From DASZZX01 sp036260415 (lineage in GTDB: Bacteria; Actinomycetota; Nitriliruptoria; Nitriliruptorales; JAHWKO01), in NCBI GenBank assembly GCA_036260415.1, contig DASZZX010000297.1, forward strand, positions 1-17,239: a stretch of DNA of 17,239 nt, given 5' to 3'. This document shows positions 1 to 6,948 of this stretch, one piece after another. Under the pieces are notes generated by a model that was given only the letters and a program-made list of their open reading frames with translations, had not been told where the DNA came from and did no database searches. A program made the translations under genes and the position numbers. Within the stretch, counting starts at the first letter, position 1. Each line of letters begins with the position of its first letter.

Positions 1-3
1 ATT

Positions 4-303
4 GTGCGCATGGCGCACGACTGGGCGTTCCTGAGCACGCACGGCCTGGTCTTCCTGGCCGTGGCGCAGGACCCGAACGCGACGCTGCGCCAGATCGGCG
101 ATGCGGTCGGGCTCACCGAGCGCTCCGCGCAGAAGCTCGTCGCCGACCTCGTCGACGAGGGCTACCTGATCCGCATCCGCGAGGGTCGTCGTAACCGCTA
201 CGAGATCAACCGCGAGGGGGCACTGCGGCATCCACTCAGCCGCGAGCACGATGTAAGTGCACTGCTGGGACTCCTGCCCGACGCGGAGACTGCGGGCGGC
301 TGA
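4..303 (+). CDS. Winged-helix (MarR-like) transcriptional regulator
   Basis: This reads as a short one-domain winged-helix DNA-binding protein of 97-99 residues. A first helix (DWAFLSTHGLVFLAVAQDP) is followed by the helix-turn-helix pair (LRQIGDAVGLTERSAQKLVADLVDEGYL, residues about 28-55) and a basic wing (IRIREGRRNRYEIN). The tail RHPLSREHDVSALLGLL is one I associate with small actinobacterial regulators of this type. GTG at 4 and ATG at 10 are both possible starts, and the frame is open to the window edge, so the true start may lie outside. No ligand domain is present, so its target and signal cannot be read from the sequence. It ends about 130 bases before the next promoter and appears to be transcribed separately from the PadR pair downstream. 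Confidence 0.75.
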   Translation: MRMAHDWAFLSTHGLVFLAVAQDPNATLRQIGDAVGLTERSAQKLVADLVDEGYLIRIREGRRNRYEINREGALRHPLSREHDVSALLGLLPDAETAGG

Positions 304-435
304 CCCGACACACATGCCGCGGCGCCCGTGCTCTTGCCTGGGGGTCTGGAGCGCCTTCCTGCCCTGGGCTGGCACCCAACGACTCGAGGCCGCAGCGCAC
401 AGCGAGCGAGCGTGCGGCACGTCCGTACCCGGTTC

Positions 436-464
436 TTGACTATCAGACGATATCTTCCCATAAT
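436..464 (+). promoter_or_regulatory. Promoter of padR gene with operator-like repeat in the spacer
   Basis: TTGACT (436-441) and CATAAT (459-464) are separated by exactly 17 bases, a close match to the housekeeping -35/-10 consensus and rare in such GC-rich DNA. The spacer holds the inverted repeat TATC-AGAC-GATA (441-452), well placed for repression by a PadR protein. The ATG at 472 lies 8 bases after the -10 box, so the transcript probably begins at or next to the start codon (leaderless). The promoter is seen in the sequence; autorepression is inferred from family habit. Confidence 0.6.
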
Positions 465-471
465 GCGAGCG

Positions 472-831
472 ATGAGACGCAAGCCCGGCCAGCTCCTACC
501 TCTCGAGCTCGACATCCTCGACGCGGCACTCGATCTGCGACGGCGGGGCGAGGGTGAGTTCCACGGGTTCGCGATCGCCCAGCGGATCCGCGACCGGCAC
601 GGCGCGCGGCAGCTGACCGCCCACGGGACCCTGTACAAGGCGCTGGGCCGCCTCGAGGAGCGCGGCCTGGTGGTGTCGCGCTGGGAGGACCCGCAGGTCG
701 CGCTCGACGAGGGACGTCCGGTCCGCCGGTTGTACACGGTGACCGGAGCGGGGGAGCGCGCCCACGCCACGGGCCGGATGACCGCGACGGGGTCCCGGAC
801 TGGACTGCGGCCCGGGACGGCGCGAACGTGA
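472..831 (+). CDS. PadR-family transcriptional regulator
   Basis: A 119-residue PadR-type winged-helix repressor. Family hallmarks are LPLELDILDAAL near the start, the Gly/His-containing turn EFHGFAIAQRI, the recognition helix region LTAHGTLYKALGRLEERGLV (residues about 45-65) and the wing GRPVRRLYTVTGAGERA. ATG 472 is chosen because the strong -10 box at 459-464 overlaps the alternative ATG at 463 and would put the transcript start at about 472, giving a leaderless message. The C-terminal dimerisation helix looks short and ends in a Thr/Arg-rich tail of low similarity. The stop overlaps the next start by four bases (GTGA, 828-831), so regulator and membrane protein are translationally coupled, as in many PadR/membrane-protein pairs. 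The ligand is unknown. Confidence 0.85.
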   Translation: MRRKPGQLLPLELDILDAALDLRRRGEGEFHGFAIAQRIRDRHGARQLTAHGTLYKALGRLEERGLVVSRWEDPQVALDEGRPVRRLYTVTGAGERAHATGRMTATGSRTGLRPGTART

Positions 832-1526
832 GCAGCTCTCGGAGGGCAGGTCGACGGGGCGGAGAGCTCTCTGCCGATCATCCTGGTGAGAGCCGTCAGG
901 CACCCGCCCCGCTGGCGGTGGTGGTCGTCCGCGCGTGGGGGCGCCTGTACACACGAGGTCTGCCCGCGGCGCAACGCGAACGGCGTCTCGCCGAGCTGGA
1001 ATCTGACCTCCACGAGCACCTGGACTTCGCGCGTTCGACCCGCCAGGCGGCCGCCGACACGGACTTCGAGGTGCTCTCTCGTCTGCTGCTGGGTGTCCCC
1101 GCTGACCTGGCGTGGCGGTGGGCCATCAACCGGGGCGCTCGCCACCGGTCCCTCCTCCTCGGAAGGATGGTCAACGTGGGCAAGCGTGTGCTGCTGGGTC
1201 TGGGCGTCGCAGTCAGCGTGGTGCTGGGCGCCCACTTCGTCATGAACGGCGTCGGCATCCTCCTCGGTGGAGGCGAAGGCGGTGAACCGTTGACGCCGTG
1301 GGGCGTGATCGAGATCGTCGGCGGCCTGATGCTCCTCGCCGGACCTGCCTTGGCCTCACGCCAACCCCGCGTCGGGGCCATGCTGGTCGTGGTCGGCGCC
1401 CTGGTCATCGGGAGCACACACCTGTGGCTCGCCGCCGTCAACATCCCGGTGGGAGCCGCGCTCATCGCGGCCGCAGTCGTCCGCTCCCGTCGGATCATCG
1501 CGCGCCGCGCCGCCGCGACCGGCTGA
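828..1526 (+). CDS. PadR-coupled four-helix membrane protein
   Basis: A 232-residue protein beginning with GTG inside the PadR stop. Residues about 34-100 are cytosolic: a helical stretch RAWGRLYTRGLPAAQRERRLAELESDLHEH resembles the N-terminal prefix domain found in membrane proteins paired with PadR regulators. The second half is hydrophobic, with predicted membrane segments at about 119-147, 158-176, 182-200 and 202-218 and an Arg-rich cytosolic end (RSRRIIARRAAATG). No enzyme or transporter motif is visible. Its role is unknown; coupling suggests it is the main target of the PadR protein. It is followed by a gap to a convergent gene. Confidence 0.75.
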   Translation: MSSSRRAGRRGGELSADHPGESRQAPAPLAVVVVRAWGRLYTRGLPAAQRERRLAELESDLHEHLDFARSTRQAAADTDFEVLSRLLLGVPADLAWRWAINRGARHRSLLLGRMVNVGKRVLLGLGVAVSVVLGAHFVMNGVGILLGGGEGGEPLTPWGVIEIVGGLMLLAGPALASRQPRVGAMLVVVGALVIGSTHLWLAAVNIPVGAALIAAAVVRSRRIIARRAAATG

Positions 1527-1712
1527 CGTCGGCCCGGTCCACGTGGTCCGGATCGACAGAGCAACAGGTCGGCGGAGGAACAGGGAACGTCCCGGGCGCT
1601 CGCGCCGACGCCCGGGGGACGGGAGGGGACGTGCGCGAGAGCGCCGGCGACCACCCACCAGGACGGGGGTGCTCCCCGGAGGGATCACCCCACGACGCAT
1701 GTGTCGCGTGCG

Positions 1713-1738
1713 GTGCTTGCTCCTGAAGGGGCAAGTGC
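1713..1738. terminator. Hairpin between convergent genes
   Basis: GTGCTTGCTCC (1713-1723), loop TGAA, GGGGCAAGTGC (1728-1738) form an 11-pair stem including three G-T wobbles. It lies in the 297-base gap between the convergent membrane-protein and phosphodiesterase genes. There is no T-tract, as is common for hairpin terminators in GC-rich actinobacteria, so terminator function is likely but unproven. Apart from this hairpin I see no gene or repeat in 1527-1823. Confidence 0.45.
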
Positions 1739-1823
1739 TCCGCGACGTCACCCTCGGCCGCGCACGGTCAGCACGCAGCTCCGATGAGGGGACGGATGCT
1801 CGTGTCACCCCCCGAGCGACGAC

Positions 1824-2918
1824 TCACCTGCTTGCCTGGGCAGGCCATAGGTACTCGACGTCCTTCTCGCCGATGACCTCCTCGAGGAGAGGGGGGTCGT
1901 CGGTCATGATGCCATCGACGCCGATGTCGATCAGCCACTCCATGGTGGCACGGTCGTTGATGGTCCACACGTGGACCGCGAGGCCGTTGGCGTGCGCGTC
2001 AGCCACGAAGTCCTCGGTCACCACCCTGATAGTGATGGGTTGCCCTTCCAGGTTGATCTGGAAGTCGATCGGCACCTGAAGCGCGACGTGGTGAGGGTAG
2101 GGCACGCCGGGCTGTTCGCCCTGCGACGACATCACGAACGCGGTGGTCTCTCCCATGCCCGGCGCCGTGTCGACCTCGGGAGCAGCGGCCTTGAACAGTT
2201 TGATGGCTGCGTCGAAGAAGGACACCACGATCACATCACCGTCCCGATCGTCACGGTCGAACTCCTGCAGCAGCGCAGCGAGCTTCGCCTCATACGGTTG
2301 CGTGTCGGGCGCGGTCCTCTTGATCTCGATGTTGAGCGGGGTTTTGGGGAACTGCTCCAGCACCTCGCGCAGGGTGGGCACGGTGAAGTCGTTGGGCTCG
2401 AAGTCCCGCAGTTCCTCGGGGATCGGACGGGCACCGGTCGCGAAGCCGCGGAACACGTACTCCTTCCCGTCCCCGTTGGCATCGCAATCGTGGCAGGCGC
2501 TGCGGTCCGGGACGAACCAGTAGGCGGCATCGAGCTGCTTGATCTGCTCGAGCGTCATCTCGTCGACACGCCCGCTGGCTGGTTGCCCGGGCTTGGGGCC
2601 GTCGGTCGTGCGTTGGACGGTCGTGTCGTGCAGCAGTACCAGCTCACCATCTTCGGTCGCGTGCACGTCGAGCTCGAGGACGTCGGCGCCGTGCTCGATC
2701 GCGGTGTGGTACGCGTAGAGCGTGTTCGAGGGCGCCACGAACTGGCCGCCCTGGTGCGCCATGTTGAGCACGCGGCGTTTGAGCCAGTCGTTGTCCACGC
2801 CGTCGTCGCCGAGCACGGCGCTGTCCGTGGCCAGGTCGGTCGAGCCGCCATCGGCCCCGATCAGAGCGAGAGCCAGTGCCAACGCCAGCGTGCCTAGAAG
2901 CAACAGTCGGCCGCGCAC
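1824..2918 (-). CDS. Exported glycerophosphodiester phosphodiesterase
   Basis: A GDPD-family TIM-barrel enzyme of 364 residues that hydrolyses glycerophosphodiesters to glycerol-3-phosphate and an alcohol. GTG 2918 is chosen because GGGAGGG lies three bases upstream and because it places a signal peptide at the N-terminus (RGRLLLLGTLALALALALIG, no lipobox Cys), predicting export. Family motifs follow in order: HQGG with the catalytic His55 (usually HRG), LELDVHATEDGELVLLHD with metal ligands E82/D84 and second His97, LNIEIK, VWTINDRATMEWLIDIGVDGIMTDDP at the end. An insert with CHDC and DANGDGK (about 145-160) may bind calcium or form a disulfide. It lies 298 bases downstream of a phosphatase-like gene on the same strand, suggesting a shared phosphate-scavenging role. 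Confidence 0.9.
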   Translation of the reverse strand: MRGRLLLLGTLALALALALIGADGGSTDLATDSAVLGDDGVDNDWLKRRVLNMAHQGGQFVAPSNTLYAYHTAIEHGADVLELDVHATEDGELVLLHDTTVQRTTDGPKPGQPASGRVDEMTLEQIKQLDAAYWFVPDRSACHDCDANGDGKEYVFRGFATGARPIPEELRDFEPNDFTVPTLREVLEQFPKTPLNIEIKRTAPDTQPYEAKLAALLQEFDRDDRDGDVIVVSFFDAAIKLFKAAAPEVDTAPGMGETTAFVMSSQGEQPGVPYPHHVALQVPIDFQINLEGQPITIRVVTEDFVADAHANGLAVHVWTINDRATMEWLIDIGVDGIMTDDPPLLEEVIGEKDVEYLWPAQASR

Positions 2919-3155
2919 GGTCCCTCCCACCTGGGAACGGTCAGGCACCGACCTCGGATGGGTGGTACATGCGCCCCTGTTCGACCGTGGTCGATCCGCG
3001 CCGCGATCGGTCGACGTTCCACCGGCCTTCGCACGGTGTCCGTTTTGGCTAGATCGTCCGACCAGACGGGGGTTGGGCGGCGAACACGGTGGGCCGCTGG
3101 CGCGATCCTGTCGTGGCCCGCCGCACGACACGATCCTACGAGCAGAGGGCTCGCC

Positions 3156-3221
3156 GGTCACGGCGTGGTCGACGGTCACCGTGCAGAGGTCGACGTCACC
3201 GTGCAGTGATCGACGGTCATC
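3156..3221. repeat. Periodic GGTCACC-like repeats upstream of the GDPD gene
   Basis: A 21/20-base tandem unit (3167-3187, 3188-3207, partial third copy after it) carries the heptamers GGTCACG (3156), GGTCACC (3174), CGTCACC (3194) and GGTCATC (3215), spaced 18, 20 and 21 bases, about two helical turns. They lie on the gap between the phosphatase stop and the GDPD start. They recall the GTTCACC direct repeats of actinobacterial PhoP boxes, but the spacing is near 20 rather than 11. A regulator site is an inference. The remainder of 2919-3216 shows nothing recognisable. Confidence 0.4.
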
Positions 3222-4932
3222 TCCTGCGCAGGATCGCAGCGACCAGCGCCAGCAGACCGAAGGCGACCACGGGCGTCCGTCCTCCCGTGCTGGGCACCGG
3301 CTCGCGACGAGCGCCTGACGCCGGTGTGGGAGCGAACGGGGGGGCGTCAGGAGGCGGCTGCGTCGCCGTGGGCGCCGATCCGGACCGCCCGGACGGAGAG
3401 CTCGGGGTCGGTTGGCGGTGGGCCGCGATCGGATGCTCGGAGAACGCCTCCTCCAGCCGCCGGCTCCAGCGCGACTCACCGGGGAACGGCTGCCCCGCCA
3501 CCCCCGTGATCTCATGGATCCAGGCCACGGTCGGGGCGATATCACGGGTGCTGACCGGCCGGTGGACCGTGTGTGTGCGCACGTACGCCCCGCCGGAGGC
3601 GATGACGAGCGGGACGGCGGCGGCGGTGGGGCCACCGTGGTCGCCGGTGATGGCGGCGCTGTCCTCGGTCCGCCGTCGCAGGAAGAGGTGCTGGTCGTCG
3701 GCGACGAGCAGGACCTCGCCGATCCGGGCGGTGTCCAGCCCGTAGTGGCCCGGGATCGGCGGGCAGTCGGAGGTCACGAGCCTGCAGAAGGCGCCCGCGA
3801 CCGCCCGACGGCCGAGGGCGTCGGTCATCTCACGGGCCTCGCGAGCGAGGTTGGCGGCGAGCTCGCGGTCGTCGGGGTGACGCAGGTAGATCGAGGCGCT
3901 CCCGCCGTGAGCGACGAGCGCTTCGATGCCGGGGTGGGTGAACCGCTCGGACAGGATCACCCTGCTGCCGGTCGCGTGTCCGGTCGCAGCGTTGTGGACC
4001 CGCGCGTGGTCGGCTCCCACGGTGTCGCCGGTGCCGTCGAGGTCGAGGAAGGAGTGGTCGGCCGTCAGGACGAGGATGGAGTGCTCCCACCTGCCGGCTC
4101 GCTTCAGTGATTCGACGAACCGGGCCAGTTGGGCGTCGGCGTCGCGGACCGCGACCAGGGCCTGAGGACTCTTCGATCCGAACAGATGCTGGATCCCGTC
4201 GATCTGGGCGAGGTTGACGAGGGTGACGTCCGGTTCTTGCATGCGCTGCAGTCGGATGAGCTGGTCCGTCACCGCCCGGTCGAGGGTGATCGCCGAGCCG
4301 CTGGCCGGCTCGGCCGGGGCGTTGCCGTGCGGGTCGGCCAGGACGTCGCGCGGATCCGATGCGGCTCCCAGCAGGAAGTCGGGACGGACATGGCGGACCC
4401 GGCGTCGCTCCGGGTTGTCGTGCGATGAGGCGCACGGTGCCCGCGGGTCGTCGGGCTCCCGGGTGCAGTCGAACAGCTCCCGCAGCTTCTGCTTCCCGAG
4501 CACCGCGGCAGAGCGCAGCCACGGCTTCTGGCCCTCGATCGCGTCGAAGAGCGTGTCGGCGAGGACGAGCGCCGGCCGATCTGTGCCGCGGATCGCCCGG
4601 GCGGAGCGGTCGTAGAAGGAGTTGGAAACGAGCCCGTGGACCTGACCGGGCATGCCCGTGGTGATGCCGACGTGGTTGGCGTTCGTCTCGGTGACCATGG
4701 AGGCGGAGGCGTTGGTGTAGGTCGTGGTGTTGGCGTCGTCGCCGCGCATCAGCGCCCGGAGGGTGGGGGTGAACTCGGGCATGACCAGGTCGGGCTCGAG
4801 CCCGTCGAGGACGACGACGAACGTGGTGACGGTCGGGTCGCTGTCCGCGAAGGCGGTCGGCGCGGCGCAGGATGCCAGGAGGCTCAGAGCGACGACGGTG
4901 GCTGCGGCGGTCCTAGACAGGGAGCCCCCCAC
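3217..4932 (-). CDS. Exported type I phosphodiesterase/phosphatase with sortase-like C-terminal signal
   Basis: A 571-residue alkaline-phosphatase-superfamily enzyme (type I phosphodiesterase/nucleotide pyrophosphatase type). GTG 4932 is preferred because AGGAGG (4938-4943) sits five bases upstream; ATG 4947 would overlap the ribosome site itself. The N-terminus is a signal peptide with a possible lipobox LASC (Cys22). Metal-site motifs follow: VVVLDGLEPD (Asp43), the putative Thr nucleophile region MVTETNANHVGITTG, QIDGIQHLFG (Asp245, His249), LTADHSF (Asp292, His293) and TGDHGG. A Pro/Ser-rich spacer (about 510-545) leads to VPSTG, a hydrophobic helix and RRR: the layout of a sortase-sorted wall protein. 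Natural substrates are unknown; phosphodiesters or nucleotides are typical of the family. Confidence 0.85.
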   Translation of the reverse strand: MGGSLSRTAAATVVALSLLASCAAPTAFADSDPTVTTFVVVLDGLEPDLVMPEFTPTLRALMRGDDANTTTYTNASASMVTETNANHVGITTGMPGQVHGLVSNSFYDRSARAIRGTDRPALVLADTLFDAIEGQKPWLRSAAVLGKQKLRELFDCTREPDDPRAPCASSHDNPERRRVRHVRPDFLLGAASDPRDVLADPHGNAPAEPASGSAITLDRAVTDQLIRLQRMQEPDVTLVNLAQIDGIQHLFGSKSPQALVAVRDADAQLARFVESLKRAGRWEHSILVLTADHSFLDLDGTGDTVGADHARVHNAATGHATGSRVILSERFTHPGIEALVAHGGSASIYLRHPDDRELAANLAREAREMTDALGRRAVAGAFCRLVTSDCPPIPGHYGLDTARIGEVLLVADDQHLFLRRRTEDSAAITGDHGGPTAAAVPLVIASGGAYVRTHTVHRPVSTRDIAPTVAWIHEITGVAGQPFPGESRWSRRLEEAFSEHPIAAHRQPTPSSPSGRSGSAPTATQPPPDAPPFAPTPASGARREPVPSTGGRTPVVAFGLLALVAAILRRR

Positions 4933-5132
4933 CACGTCCTCCTCCATCGAACCCGCCGACCCATCACTGCGGGCACGGCCGACACGTCGCGACGGATCCT
5001 GCCGCCGGTCGCATCAGATCCTTGTAGCACCCGTCGCGCCCGAACTTGGCCGGAGAGCCCCCGCGGGACCTTCCGCCCGAACCGTGGCTGCCGCATCGGT
5101 CCTCGACCGGTCGTGGCGATCGAGGGACGATC

Positions 5133-5758
5133 ATGTCGGGACCGGTTGCGTCAGGGGGGAGCCCGACACGCTCCGCGCCACGCTGGGCGTCGAGATCGAG
5201 AGCGGCAGCGTGACTGCGGCCCTATGGGCGAGCAACCGGTCGGCCCGACGGGTCGTCGACGGGGTGCGCGCCGCCGGGGTCGCGGGAACGGATATCCGGA
5301 CCCGCGAGTTCAGCGTGGAACCGCGACACGACCACCCGGGTGACGGAAGGCCGGTCCTGCGCGGGTACGCCGTTCGCAACCTCGTTGAGATCCACGTCCG
5401 CGACCTGGACCGCGCCGGCGACGTGTTGAGCGCCGCGACCGAGGCGGGCGGCGACGATGCTCGGGTGCATGGATCCACTTCGTGCTGGAGGACGACGGTG
5501 CCCTCGTCGTGGCCGCGGGACAGCGGCGTACGAGGACGCTCGCTCCAGGGCCGAGCAGTACGCGCGGCTCGCGGGACGCGAACTGGGACCTCTGGTGGGC
5601 TCTCGGAGGACTGGTCTCACTCACCGCACGACCAGCAGTGGGTCGTTGCCATCGTTGCCGCGACGGACGCCGGTGCGGTGCTGGTGCAACCTGGACAACA
5701 GGAGGTGATGCTTCGGCTCTCCGCGGTGTGGTCCCTCGTCGGGGATGCGGCGGGCTAG
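5133..5758 (+). pseudogene. SIMPL-domain (DUF541) protein, frame-disrupted
   Basis: Stitching the three frames gives a complete SIMPL/DUF541 protein of about 210 residues: MVGTGCVRGEPDTLRATLGV at the start, ALWASNRSARRVVDGVRAAGV, GYAVRNLVEIHVRDL, IHFVLEDDGALVVAAGQ, AYEDARSRAEQYARLAGREL and the closing strand VQPGQQEVMLRLSAVWSLV. The frame slips by one missing base at the start codon (ATGTC for ATGGTC, 5133-5137), near 5471, near 5524 and near 5596; the family-like frame returns and ends at TAG 5756-5758. All four slips can be repaired by one extra G in a G run. GAGGGA (5122-5127) is five bases before ATG 5133. Function of the family is poorly known. It is either a decaying gene or an intact gene with consensus errors. 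Confidence 0.75.
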
Positions 5759-5840
5759 ATGCCGCGGCGCGACGGCAGGGGGCGCCGAGCACGACGCTCC
5801 CCTCGGCACGACGTCGACGAGGCCGGTCAGCGGGCGGCGG

Positions 5841-6662
5841 TCACGGTATGTCGACGGCTGCGACGACGTCGTGGATGGCCCGCGCAACGATGTCGGGATG
5901 GTCCTCGGGGACGTAGTGCTTGCCGTCGCGGATCGCCACCGCTCGCGCGCCCAGGTCCCGCGCGAGCCGCTCGCCGTACTCCGGCTTTTGGAACTGGTCG
6001 GCGACGCCCCACACGATCTGGGCCGGCATGTCCAGCGACGTGAGCCGCTCGGCCACAGATAGGGTGTCGCGGACGTCGAGCGCGGTCACCTGCCGAGCCA
6101 GCGCCGCCGCGCCGCCGCGCCGTGCGTAGTGGCGGTGGTGGACCTCCAGCGACTCCCTGGCGAGGCGGAGATCGTCGTGACCGCGAGCGAACATCACAGC
6201 CAGGACGGCCTTTAGCACGGCGTTGGGCGCGTGTGCCGCGACCGGGGCGGTGGCGCGGAGCAGCTTGACGCTGGGTATCGGCCAGGAGTCGTAGGCGATC
6301 GAGTTGGTGAGTACCAGACCGGCGCAGCGTTCGGGTCGATGGACGGCGGCGATCTGGGCGACGCCGCCTCCCAGGTCGTGGCCGACGAGGACGGCACGCT
6401 CGATCCCGAGGTGGTCGAGCCAGGTACCGACGTAGCGAGCCTGTGCGGCGACGGAGATGTCGCGACCCTCGCCTGCGGGGATGCTCTGGCCGTAGCCGAC
6501 CATCTCGAACGCGAGGACTCGCACGCCTTGGAGCCGAGGGGTGACGTGGCGCCAGAGGTCAGGGCCGGTGGGGATGCCGTGCAGGAGCACGACCGGTGGT
6601 CCGTCTCCCGCCGCTTCCCAGCGGATCGGGACCCCGTCGATGACGGCGTGCTGGCCGTCCAC
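5841..6662 (-). CDS. Alpha/beta hydrolase with Asp nucleophile (dehalogenase/epoxide-hydrolase type)
   Basis: A complete 273-residue alpha/beta hydrolase. The oxyanion motif is HGIPTGPDLW (His28-Trp37); the nucleophile elbow is GHDLGGG with Asp96 in place of Ser; the acid is probably Asp222 (WGVADQF) and the base His249 (DGKHYVPEDHP). An Asp nucleophile is typical of haloalkane and haloacetate dehalogenases and epoxide hydrolases. Trp37 after the HGxP motif fits haloalkane dehalogenases, but the residue after the nucleophile is Leu rather than the halide-binding Trp, so the leaving group cannot be settled. No signal peptide is present, so it is cytosolic. The start is GTG 6662; no strong ribosome site is visible. 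It is the gene after the disulfide oxidoreductase locus on the same strand, about 280 bases away. Confidence 0.85.
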   Translation of the reverse strand: MDGQHAVIDGVPIRWEAAGDGPPVVLLHGIPTGPDLWRHVTPRLQGVRVLAFEMVGYGQSIPAGEGRDISVAAQARYVGTWLDHLGIERAVLVGHDLGGGVAQIAAVHRPERCAGLVLTNSIAYDSWPIPSVKLLRATAPVAAHAPNAVLKAVLAVMFARGHDDLRLARESLEVHHRHYARRGGAAALARQVTALDVRDTLSVAERLTSLDMPAQIVWGVADQFQKPEYGERLARDLGARAVAIRDGKHYVPEDHPDIVARAIHDVVAAVDIP

Positions 6663-6720
6663 GGGCGTGACTTCGGGTCAAGGGGTCACTCCATAGTGGG
6701 GACCAGCGGACGAGGGAGCA

Positions 6721-6816
6721 TCGGCGCGGCGTGATCGGTTGGCAGGGACCGTCACGGACGACGGAACCTCAGCGCGGCGTGATCAGCTCGCAGTAGCCGT
6801 CACAGTCGGCGGGGTC
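6721..6816. repeat. 48-base imperfect tandem duplication
   Basis: Bases 6721-6768 and 6769-6816 align over 48 positions with 13 mismatches, including an identical core GCGCGGCGTGATC (6724-6736 and 6772-6784). The pair adjoins the inverted NAD(P)-binding fragment. On the minus strand both copies read a similar peptide (DGPCQPITPR and DGYCELITPR), but I do not see a gene there. Confidence 0.6.
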
Positions 6817-6948
6817 GAGTCGTTCCGCGCGTTCCGCGAGCTGCCGGAGCTGGCGGCGTACCTCATGAGCTCCGTCGTCGGCGGTGGCGCCTTGGGTGTC
6901 GAGATGGCACAGGCCTGGAAGCGGCTCGGTGCGGACGAGGTCACCATC
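6805..6948 (+). pseudogene. Inverted Rossmann (NAD(P)-binding) fragment of a disulfide oxidoreductase
   Basis: The plus strand encodes, over about 48 codons, VESFRAFRELPEL then VVGGGALGVEMAQAWKRLG and DEVTI. This is the beta-alpha-beta GxGxxG motif (6880-6897) of the second nucleotide-binding domain of mercuric-reductase/lipoamide-dehydrogenase-type enzymes. It has no start, and after VTI it runs directly into the antisense of the C-terminus of the neighbouring minus-strand oxidoreductase. That neighbour lacks exactly this segment: its sequence jumps from GARPVLPP to ERCLANEEP, which normally flank it. I therefore read the fragment as a displaced, inverted piece of the same gene, though a remnant of a second paralogue is possible. 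Confidence 0.6.

Noticed and set aside
198..1235. 345-codon minus-strand frame
   Set aside because: Shadow of the PadR and membrane-protein genes, with Arg/Ser/Pro-biased composition and no recognisable motif.
2919..3635. N-terminal extension of the GDPD frame to 3635
   Set aside because: The extension is low-complexity Arg/Pro sequence overlapping the phosphatase gene in another frame; GTG 2918 has a strong ribosome site and a signal peptide.
4724..5132. Long plus-strand extension upstream of the SIMPL gene
   Set aside because: It is antisense to the phosphatase gene and the divergent gap, has no family similarity, and the SIMPL N-terminus begins near 5133 next to a good ribosome site.
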